A stretch of DNA of 5,670 bases from positions 1 to 5,670 of the forward strand of contig CALKYH010000153.1 of NCBI GenBank assembly GCA_938003595.1. Reading direction: 5' to 3'. The notes under the pieces are model-generated. The model saw nothing but the letters and a program-made list of their open reading frames with translations. It was not told the DNA's origin and ran no database searches. The stretch's first letter is position 1. Each line of letters begins with the position of its first letter. Source of the stretch: an uncultured bacterium. Its GTDB lineage: Bacteria; Planctomycetota; Phycisphaerae; Phycisphaerales; UBA1924. Below are positions 1-5,190 of the stretch, in pieces. The translations under genes were made by a program, and so were the position numbers.

Positions 1-924
1 GGCCAGCACGCGCCCCGTCGGCTTGTTGTCGTCGTTCACCTCGAGCTCGGCGACGAACAGCTGCAGCTTGCCGTCGCCGTTGCGGTCCGACCGGTAGCAG
101 ATGGACTTCCCGTCCGGCGAGAAGAACGGCCCGCCGTCGTAGCCCTTCTCCACGACCAGCGGGATCGACCGCCGCCCGAACAGGTCGCGCAGATAGATGT
201 CCGCGTCCTTGGTCTCCGGGTTCATCCAGGTGTAGACGATGAACTCGCCGCTGGGATGAAACGCGCACTCCGCCTCGTACCCCGGCGCCTCCCACACGGG
301 CACCGGCTCGGTCGAGTCCTTCCCGTAGCGGAACTTCACCTCGGCGGGCAGGCCGGGCAGGAAGTCCTCGCGCAGGATCGGGATCACCCGCCGGCAAACA
401 TCCATCGACTCGGGGAACTCCCAGCTGTAGGTCGAGGTGTCGCGCTGGAAGCCCGGCGCGCCCTCCACCTCGTACGGCCCGCGCGTCGTCCCGAAGATCA
501 CCCGGTACGGCACCTTCGGATCAAAGAAGCCGCAGGTGTTCGCCGACCCCGGGGGGCTGATCTCGATCGGCGACTCCATCCCGATCACCCGGTCGTGCTC
601 GTCGCGCAGCAGCTTGGCGATGTACATCGCGTAGTGCTTGTCCGGCTCGATCCCCTCCGGCGGCTTCGCCACCGCCTGGAAGATGATCCACCGCGCGTAC
701 TTCGAGAAATAGGCCTCCCCCGCCTTATGGAACAGCGCCGGAGGCGTCAGCCGCACCGCGTTCTTCAGCGTGCCGCTCTCGGCCGCGGGCCACAGCAGCT
801 TCTCGCTCGGCGCCTCATGGGGCGTCGCGCTGATCGGCGAATCCTGCCCCCACGCCGCGCCGGCCCCCACCGCCGCCGCCACGCCCGCCATCGCCCAGAT
901 CACGCCCGCTCGCCGCTTCGTCAT
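1..924 (-). CDS. Secreted PD40/TolB-like beta-propeller protein, C-terminus beyond window
   Basis: The reading frame is open from an ATG at 924 to the window edge, giving 308 visible residues and no stop, so the C-terminus is missing. Residues 1-26 look like a signal peptide: a basic MTKRR start, an Ala/Gly/Val-rich core, and a likely cleavage site at AWG-Q27. This predicts export to the periplasm. Propeller-type blades follow. The clearest are at about 220-248 (AFHPSGEFIVYTW) and 265-294 (GGPFFSPDGKSICYRSDRNG), the usual PD40 pattern of FSPDG-K-I-Y-SDRNG. An earlier blade-like stretch lies near 68-104, and a conserved-looking SANTCGFFDP sits at 128-136. A GGAG at 937-934, nine bases before the ATG, supports this start. 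In TolB-like proteins such blades bind protein partners or ligands; the partner here is unknown. The gene is divergent from rluA. It could equally be named a WD40-like or DPP-type repeat protein. The fold is secure but the function is not. Confidence 0.82.
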   Translation of the reverse strand, partial: MTKRRAGVIWAMAGVAAAVGAGAAWGQDSPISATPHEAPSEKLLWPAAESGTLKNAVRLTPPALFHKAGEAYFSKYARWIIFQAVAKPPEGIEPDKHYAMYIAKLLRDEHDRVIGMESPIEISPPGSANTCGFFDPKVPYRVIFGTTRGPYEVEGAPGFQRDTSTYSWEFPESMDVCRRVIPILREDFLPGLPAEVKFRYGKDSTEPVPVWEAPGYEAECAFHPSGEFIVYTWMNPETKDADIYLRDLFGRRSIPLVVEKGYDGGPFFSPDGKSICYRSDRNGDGKLQLFVAELEVNDDNKPTGRVLA

Positions 925-972
925 ATCGTGGCGCTCCAAGTGTCCTCTTCCATCGATCCAACCAAACAGCCC
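925..972. promoter_or_regulatory. Divergent intergenic region between PD40 gene and rluA
   Basis: These 48 bases separate two divergent start codons, so both genes must begin transcription here or within the opposite gene. I cannot pick out convincing -35 and -10 boxes for either direction. On the leftward strand a GGAG (937-934) is the likely ribosome binding site of the PD40 gene. No Shine-Dalgarno sequence precedes rluA on the plus strand. Confidence 0.4.
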
Positions 973-1665
973 ATGCTAAGCCAACCGGCCCCGGCGCCGC
1001 GCGGCGCCCTCGCCGTCGTCCTCGCCGCGCCGAGCTTCGTCGTGATCGACAAGCCCGCCGGACTCCTCTCGGTCCCCGGCAAGGGCCCCGAAAAGGCCGA
1101 TTGCGCCGCGTCCCGCGTCCGATCGCTCTTCCCCGCGGCCACGGGGCCGCTGGTCGTCCACCGCCTCGATATGGACACCTCAGGCCTCATGGTGTTCGCG
1201 CTGAACCCGGATTCCCAGCGCAATCTCTCCGCCCAGTTCGAGCGGCGCACCGTCGCCAAGGCCTACACCGCCCTCGTGGACGGCCTCCTCGACGCCCCCG
1301 GCGGCGAGATATCGGCCCCCATCCGCCTCGATGTCGAGCGCCGACCCTTCCAGATCCACGACCCCGTCCACGGCCGGACCGCCCTGACCCGGTGGGCCGT
1401 CCTCGCCCTCGAGACCGACCGCACCCGCGTCCGCTTCGAGCCCGTCACCGGCCGCACGCACCAGCTCCGCGTCCACGCGGCGCTGCCGCCGCCCCACGGT
1501 CTGGGCCACCACATCCTCGGCGATGTGCTCTACGCCCCCGGCGCCGACCTCGGCCGGCACGCCCCCACCGACGCCCCGCGCCTCATGCTCCACGCCTCCG
1601 AGCTGGAGTTCAACGACCCCGACACCGGCCAGCGCCTCCGCTTCGAGAGCCGACCGCCGTTCTGA
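973..1665 (+). CDS. rluA: RluA-type RNA pseudouridine synthase
   Basis: This 230-residue protein isomerises uridine to pseudouridine in RNA. The HRLD motif is at residues 63-66, with D66 the catalytic aspartate (VVHRLDMDTSG). The family's later motif GRTHQLRVH is at 160-168, followed by HHILGDVLYA and APRLMLHA. There is no N-terminal S4 domain. The length is close to E. coli RluA (219 residues), and KPAGLLSVPG near the N-terminus also matches that protein, so RluA proper (23S rRNA and tRNA position 32) is more likely than RluC or RluD. The target is inferred. The ATG at 973 places the first strand of the fold about 20 residues in, as in RluA. The frame stays open far upstream, but that stretch is antisense to the PD40 gene. 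In-frame GTGs at 928 and 940 are weaker alternatives. No Shine-Dalgarno sequence is visible. The stop is followed directly by repeat copy A. Confidence 0.9.
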   Translation: MLSQPAPAPRGALAVVLAAPSFVVIDKPAGLLSVPGKGPEKADCAASRVRSLFPAATGPLVVHRLDMDTSGLMVFALNPDSQRNLSAQFERRTVAKAYTALVDGLLDAPGGEISAPIRLDVERRPFQIHDPVHGRTALTRWAVLALETDRTRVRFEPVTGRTHQLRVHAALPPPHGLGHHILGDVLYAPGADLGRHAPTDAPRLMLHASELEFNDPDTGQRLRFESRPPF

Positions 1666-1751
1666 CCCTCCTGCCCCCTCTCCCGCGCAGCGAGTCTTCG
1701 AGCGCAGTGGGAGAGGCCGGGTGAGGGCTACGGGCCTCGCTCCGTTCCCCT
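1666..1751. repeat. Stem-loop dispersed repeat, copy A
   Basis: This copy shares two blocks with copy B at 5112-5190. The left block, 1666-1687, is identical to 5112-5133. The right block, 1707-1743, matches 5145-5181 with one mismatch. The bases between (1688-1706) differ in sequence and length, as expected for a hairpin loop. CCTCTCCC (1677-1684) pairs perfectly with GGGAGAGG (1709-1716), and CCCTC (1666-1670) can pair with GAGGG (1723-1727). The element begins right after the rluA stop codon and lies between two converging genes. It is non-coding and carries no transposase. It may act as a bidirectional transcription end, although no T-tract follows the stem. Confidence 0.85.
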
Positions 1752-1785
1752 CCATCTCCTCCGCTCCTGCCGCCGTTCCAGGCGC

Positions 1786-1813
1786 CATCGGTCTCCCAGA
1801 GCGGCGACCGATG
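1786..1813. terminator. Hairpin downstream of rdgB, possible terminator
   Basis: CATCGGTC (1786-1793) and GACCGATG (1806-1813) form a perfect 8-bp inverted repeat with a 12-base loop. The stem begins 9 bases past the rdgB stop in the direction of rdgB transcription, and the region lies between converging genes. No T-run follows the stem on either strand. It may therefore be an RNA 3'-end stabiliser or a weak terminator rather than a standard Rho-independent one. Confidence 0.4.
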
Positions 1814-1822
1814 CCACCCGAC

Positions 1823-2467
1823 TCAGCACACCTGCCCCGTCGCGATCCTCACCAGCGCCGGCGCGATCCCCCTCGCCGCGGCGCCCCGGTGGCTCCGCGC
1901 GTTCTTCTCCTCCGGGCTCAGCTCCGCGCTCGTCCGACCGTCCGGCAACACCAGCAGCGGGTCGTACCCGAAGCCATTGGCCCCCCGCGCCGCCACGCCG
2001 ATCCGCCCCTCGAAGGTTCCGCGGCTGCTCGCCAGCGCCGCGCCGCTCGGCGCCGCGGCCACCATCACGCACACGAACCGCGCCCCGCGCCGCTCCTGCG
2101 GCACACCCTCCATCGCGCGCAGCAGCTTGGCGTTGTTCGCCGCATCCCGCTCGGCGCGAGCCACGCCGGGGCCCGCCTCCAGCCCGTGCGCGTAGTACGC
2201 CGAGTGCACCCCCGGCTCGCCGCCCAGCGCATCGACCTCCAACCCGGAATCGTCCGCCAGGCACACCCGCCCCAGCGCCGCGGCGTAATACACCGCCTTG
2301 ATTCGCGCGTTGGCCTCGAAGCTGTCCCCATCCTCGCGCGGCTCGGGAATCTCCCGCCCGCCCGGAATCTCCGCGAGACTCACCACCTCCACGCCCAGGG
2401 GCGCCAGGACCGCGCGGACTTCCTCAACCTTGTGCGTATTCGTGGTGGCCAGGACGATCGGCGTCAT
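1823..2467 (-). CDS. rdgB: RdgB/HAM1 non-canonical purine NTP pyrophosphatase
   Basis: This cytoplasmic enzyme hydrolyses XTP, dITP and ITP to the monophosphate and pyrophosphate, keeping deaminated purines out of DNA and RNA. The 214-residue protein is full length and carries every family motif in order. These are ATTNTHKVEEV at 7-17 (substrate loop with N10, K13 and E16), SFEANARIKA at 49-58, LADDSGLEVDAL at 70-81 with the catalytic aspartate pair D72-D73, PGVHSAYYA at 85-93, GANGFGYDPL at 162-171 and SHRGAAAR at 192-199. The ATG at 2467 puts the first motif where E. coli RdgB has it. It follows the queF stop by 22 bases with no clear Shine-Dalgarno sequence, and it is the last gene of the leftward block. 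Function is secure. Physiological preference among the substrates cannot be read from the sequence. Confidence 0.95.
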   Translation of the reverse strand: MTPIVLATTNTHKVEEVRAVLAPLGVEVVSLAEIPGGREIPEPREDGDSFEANARIKAVYYAAALGRVCLADDSGLEVDALGGEPGVHSAYYAHGLEAGPGVARAERDAANNAKLLRAMEGVPQERRGARFVCVMVAAAPSGAALASSRGTFEGRIGVAARGANGFGYDPLLVLPDGRTSAELSPEEKNARSHRGAAARGIAPALVRIATGQVC

Positions 2468-2489
2468 GCGCCGATCGTAGCGGGAGCGC

Positions 2490-2873
2490 TCAGCCCCGCG
2501 CCGGCGCTTCGCCCGCCGTCGCGGTGATGACCGAGCGGATGCCGCCCCGCCCGCGCCACTCCGTCCGCACCTCCAGCCACACGGGCTGCATCAGCTCCTG
2601 CAGGTGGTTGCGGATGGTGTTCGTCACGGCCTCGTAGAAGATGCCCTCGTTGCGGAACGACTGCAGGTACAGCTTCAGCGCCTTGAGCTCCACGCACAGG
2701 CCGCCCTGCTTCGCCGGCCTGGGGCAGAACCGCACCACCACCACGCCGAAGTCCGGGTGGCCCGTCTTGGGGCAGACGGAGGTGAACTCCTCGGCGATGT
2801 GCTCGATGACGAACGGCGCATCGCCCGCGCTGTCGGGGGTGGGGAACGCCTCCAGGAGCCTGGTGTCCGGCAT
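2490..2873 (-). CDS. queF: QueF, NADPH-dependent 7-cyano-7-deazaguanine reductase (short form)
   Basis: QueF reduces the nitrile of preQ0 to the aminomethyl group of preQ1, the last free-base step towards queuosine in tRNA. The 127-residue protein has the single T-fold domain of the short, Bacillus-like class, somewhat shorter than the B. subtilis enzyme. EEFTSVCPKTGHPDFG lies at 28-43, with C34 the nucleophile that forms the thioimide and D41 the matching acid. The QueF signature ELKALKLYLQSFRNEG at 62-77 follows, then IFYE and a conserved-looking H90. The ATG at 2873 is 10 bases after the phoU stop, so translational coupling is likely. A weak AGGG overlaps the phoU stop codon. No other queuosine gene is visible here, so preQ0 must be made or imported through genes elsewhere. 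The short C-terminal tail after about residue 118 looks unstructured. Confidence 0.94.
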   Translation of the reverse strand: MPDTRLLEAFPTPDSAGDAPFVIEHIAEEFTSVCPKTGHPDFGVVVVRFCPRPAKQGGLCVELKALKLYLQSFRNEGIFYEAVTNTIRNHLQELMQPVWLEVRTEWRGRGGIRSVITATAGEAPARG

Positions 2874-2883
2874 CGGGGCGACC

Positions 2884-3612
2884 CTATTCCATCTGCTGCT
2901 TCTGCAGCGCGATCCGCTTGGCGTGGCGGACGATCCGCCCCGTCTGCATGTAGATGATGTCCTCGCAGATGTTCGCCAGCAGGTCGCTCATCCGCTCCAG
3001 CTCGCGACCGGCCCGGAACGACAGCAGCGACGCCCGGATGCTCATCCGCCCCGACTGCGCCGCCTGCTCGATCTCCTCGAACGCGCGCCGCCACAGCGTG
3101 TCCATCGTCTCGTCGTCGCTGATGATCTGCTCCGCCAGCTTCGCGTCCAGCCGCTGCAGCGCCCGCACCGCCTCGTGCGCCCGGGGCAGCAGCCGGTCGG
3201 CCATCTCCAGCAGCGCCGGCGGCCAGCCGATCGGCCCCGGCTCCTCCAGCTGCAGCACGCTCTTGCACAGCCCCGTCGCGTGGTCGGCCACGCGCTCCAG
3301 GTCCGCGTTGGACTTGATGATCAGCGTCAGCCGACGCAGATCGCTCGCCACCGGCTGGTGCAGCGCGATCAGGCGCAGCGCCTCCTCCTCGATCCGCACC
3401 TCTTCGCGGTCCACCTCGTCGTCGCGCCGGCGCACCGCCGCCGCGGCCGAGGCGTCGCAGTTCTTGAACGCCGTCACCCCGCTCTCGATCATCTCGATGA
3501 TGAGCATCGCCTCGCGCTCCAGGCGACGCATCAGACCGCCGAGTTCGTCGGCGAAGTCCGTGCGCTTGCCCGGGACGGGCGCGTGCTGCTCCGGGATGGC
3601 TTTGGGCTTCAT
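2884..3612 (-). CDS. phoU: PhoU family phosphate-signalling regulator
   Basis: This is a 242-residue, all-helical protein made of two PhoU repeats, each a three-helix bundle. The metal-binding E/DxxxD signatures are present in both halves: NADLERVADHA at 102-112 (E106, D110) and ELERMSDLLANICEDIIY at 204-221 (E206, D210, E217, D218). The usual TGRIVRH end follows at 224-230. PhoU proteins are cytoplasmic, bind metal clusters, and connect the Pst transporter to the PhoR/PhoB system, keeping it off when phosphate is plentiful. Residues 1-20 are a polar, probably disordered leader. The start at 3612 has AGGA ten bases upstream (3626-3623). No pst, phoR or phoB gene lies in the window; queF and rdgB follow closely instead. 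The family call is secure. Its partner here is unknown, and PhoU homologues without Pst neighbours may have other partners. Confidence 0.93.
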   Translation of the reverse strand: MKPKAIPEQHAPVPGKRTDFADELGGLMRRLEREAMLIIEMIESGVTAFKNCDASAAAAVRRRDDEVDREEVRIEEEALRLIALHQPVASDLRRLTLIIKSNADLERVADHATGLCKSVLQLEEPGPIGWPPALLEMADRLLPRAHEAVRALQRLDAKLAEQIISDDETMDTLWRRAFEEIEQAAQSGRMSIRASLLSFRAGRELERMSDLLANICEDIIYMQTGRIVRHAKRIALQKQQME

Positions 3613-3786
3613 GTGGGGCGATTCCTGCGGATGGACGGCCCTGCGGCCTTCGAGAAAGGCGAGCCGGGCAGTGTAGCGATCGCCCCGTGCCGGGGCGAAA
3701 CAGGACAGTCTCGACCGAAACGGCCCGCCCGCAAGGCGCGCCGCGTGAGGTTTCCGTTCAGTTTCGCCCGAGCCCCCACCGAGCCG
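3613..3786. promoter_or_regulatory. Repeat-rich leader between ispG and phoU
   Basis: These 174 bases have no supported gene and probably hold the promoter of the phoU-queF-rdgB unit. A perfect palindrome occurs at 3681-3697. A longer-range inverted repeat pairs GGGCGAAAC (3693-3701) with GTTTCGCCC (3761-3769). GTTTC recurs exactly 11 bases apart on the plus strand (3750-3754 and 3761-3765). On the leftward strand TACACT (3675-3670), 57 bases before the phoU ATG, is a possible -10 box, but no good -35 goes with it. The ispG transcript may also end or read through here. Confidence 0.4.
3681..3697. repeat. Perfect 7-3-7 palindrome upstream of phoU
   Basis: CGCCCCG (3681-3687) and CGGGGCG (3691-3697) form a perfect inverted repeat around TGC. 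On the leftward strand it lies about 90 bases after the ispG stop and 69 bases before the phoU start. It is not followed by a T-run in that direction, so it could be a hairpin in the transcript or an operator. Its function is not known. Confidence 0.6.
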
Positions 3787-5103
3787 TCAGGACCGGCCGA
3801 CCGTCAGCTCCGTGGGGCGAGCGCCCGCGTGCTCGACATGGCCCGCCGCGATCTTCTCGAACCCCGAGCCCAGCGCCCCGATCGGGTCCGGCGGCACGAT
3901 CTCCACCTTCTTCTCGCCCAGCTTCACCTCGCCGCTGAGCACCCGCGCCTGGAACTTGCGGCACTCGTCCAGCAGCCGGTCGAGGATCTCCGGTTCCGGC
4001 ACATTCGCCACCCGCTCGCCCTGGACATAGATGATCCCGCGCCGGTCGCCGGCGAAGACCGCGACATCCGCGCCCTCCGCCTCGCCCGGGCCGTTCACGA
4101 TGCAGCCCATCACCGCCACCTTCATCGGCACGGTGATCTCGTCCTGCAGCGCCTTGCGGACATCCTGCACCAGCGTGAACAGGTCCACCTGGATGCGCCC
4201 GCAGGTCGGGCAGGCGATCAGGTCCACGCCCTTGCGCTCGCGCAGCCCCAGCGACCACAGCAGCTCCAGACCGTCCTGCACCTCGTACACCGGGTCGGAC
4301 GCGTAGGAGATGCGGATCGTGTCGCCCACGCCGTGCGCCATGAGCGCGCCCAGCGCCGCGACCGAGCGGATGCAGCCGCTCTCCTTGGTCCCCGCGTGCG
4401 TCACGCCCAGGTGCAGCGGGTAGTCGAACCGCTGGCTGATCTCGGTGTAGACATCGAACACGAACGAGGCGTCCATGCTCTTGGCGGAGATCGCCACATC
4501 GTGGAAGTCCTTGGCGTGGAAGATGTCGAGGTACTCCTCGAGCTTCGCGATCATCAGCGCCAGCAGGTGCCCGTTCTTGCGGCCCTCGAAGAACTTGCCC
4601 AGCTCCTCCTTGCGCCGCTGCTTGTCCTTGCGCTCGATGATCGAGCCCTCGTTCACGCCGATGCGGATCGGGATGCCCCGCTCCTTGCACGCGTCGATCA
4701 CCGCGTTCACCTGCTCGCGGTCCGAGATGTTGCCCGGGTTCAGCCGGATCTTGTGGACGCCCGCCTCCACCGCCTCCAGCGCGCGCTGGAAGTGGAAGTG
4801 CACATCCGCCACGATCGGCACCCGCACCTGCGGGATGATCTCGCGCAGCGCGTCGGTGTCCTTCCGCTCCGGCACCGCCACGCGCACGATCTCCGCGCCG
4901 GCCGCGGCCAGCTTGTGGATCTCCGCCACGCAGCGGTCGACATCGTGCGTGTACCCCGCCGTCATCGTCTGCACGACGACCGGCGCGGGCTGCGTCGGCT
5001 CGCCCCGCCCGTTGGGCAGGCCGCCGCCGATCTGGATGACGCCCGTCCGGGCGTCGCCGACATAAATGGGCCTCGTGGGCCTGCGGGGATGCATAGGGCC
5101 CAT
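3787..5103 (-). CDS. ispG: IspG, 4-hydroxy-3-methylbut-2-enyl-diphosphate synthase
   Basis: IspG (GcpE) catalyses the penultimate step of the non-mevalonate (MEP) pathway: reductive ring opening of 2-C-methyl-D-erythritol 2,4-cyclodiphosphate to HMBPP, using a [4Fe-4S] cluster. The 438-residue protein has the N-terminal TIM barrel: VQTMTAGYTHDVD at 44-56, ADVHFHFQRAL at 99-109, KIRLNPGNIS at 118-127 and IRIGVNEGS at 147-155. The C-terminal cluster domain carries CPTCGR (C298, C301) and GCIVNGPGEA (C334, E341), so all four cluster ligands are present. It has no large central insert of the plant/chlamydial type. About 35 residues extend past the conserved end. The ATG at 5103 is chosen because AGGAGG (5118-5113) stands nine bases before it; ATG 5094 is the alternative. 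Longer starts would translate repeat copy B. The motif is QTMT where many homologues have QSMT. Confidence 0.95.
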   Translation of the reverse strand: MGPMHPRRPTRPIYVGDARTGVIQIGGGLPNGRGEPTQPAPVVVQTMTAGYTHDVDRCVAEIHKLAAAGAEIVRVAVPERKDTDALREIIPQVRVPIVADVHFHFQRALEAVEAGVHKIRLNPGNISDREQVNAVIDACKERGIPIRIGVNEGSIIERKDKQRRKEELGKFFEGRKNGHLLALMIAKLEEYLDIFHAKDFHDVAISAKSMDASFVFDVYTEISQRFDYPLHLGVTHAGTKESGCIRSVAALGALMAHGVGDTIRISYASDPVYEVQDGLELLWSLGLRERKGVDLIACPTCGRIQVDLFTLVQDVRKALQDEITVPMKVAVMGCIVNGPGEAEGADVAVFAGDRRGIIYVQGERVANVPEPEILDRLLDECRKFQARVLSGEVKLGEKKVEIVPPDPIGALGSGFEKIAAGHVEHAGARPTELTVGRS

Positions 5104-5111
5104 GATAGGAA

Positions 5112-5190
5112 CCCTCCTGCCCCCTCTCCCGCGTCGCTCTGGACGTGGGAGAGGCCGGGTGAGGGCTACGGGCTTCGCTCCCCTTCCCCT
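5112..5190. repeat. Stem-loop dispersed repeat, copy B
   Basis: This is the second copy of the element at 1666-1751, in the same orientation. The inner stem is stronger here. CCTCTCCC with CGTC (5123-5130, 5132-5135) pairs with GACG and GGGAGAGG (5142-5145, 5147-5154) through one G-U pair, closing a 6-base loop. CCC (5120-5122) can also pair with GGG (5157-5159), and CCCTC (5112-5116) with GAGGG (5161-5165). It fills almost all of the gap between the membrane-protein stop and the ispG start. It overlaps two bases of that stop codon (5191-5189). Confidence 0.85.
5113..5118 (-). promoter_or_regulatory. ispG Shine-Dalgarno sequence inside the repeat edge
   Basis: On the leftward strand these bases read AGGAGG, nine bases before the ispG ATG at 5103. 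It is the strongest ribosome binding site in the window and fixes the ispG start. The same six bases are present in repeat copy A (1672-1667), where no gene follows, so they belong to the repeat. Confidence 0.75.

Noticed and set aside
256..972. The rluA frame stays open 239 codons upstream, suggesting an N-terminal fusion domain.
   Set aside because: This stretch is antisense to the PD40 gene, its translation is Arg/Pro/His-rich low complexity, and RluA proteins of this type start near the ATG at 973.
1180..1788. A leftward 202-codon frame opposite rluA with a Gly/Glu/Val-rich product.
   Set aside because: It is a composition shadow of rluA and part of repeat copy A. rluA on the other strand has complete catalytic motifs.
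1523..2527. A 334-codon plus-strand frame spanning the rluA end, the gap and rdgB.
   Set aside because: It is out of frame with rluA and antisense to rdgB, composed of Ser/Pro/Thr/Arg runs with no motif.
2468..2883. A possible preQ1 or other riboswitch near queF.
   Set aside because: Only 10 bases lie upstream of queF and 22 bases downstream, too little room for a known aptamer, and queF follows phoU directly.
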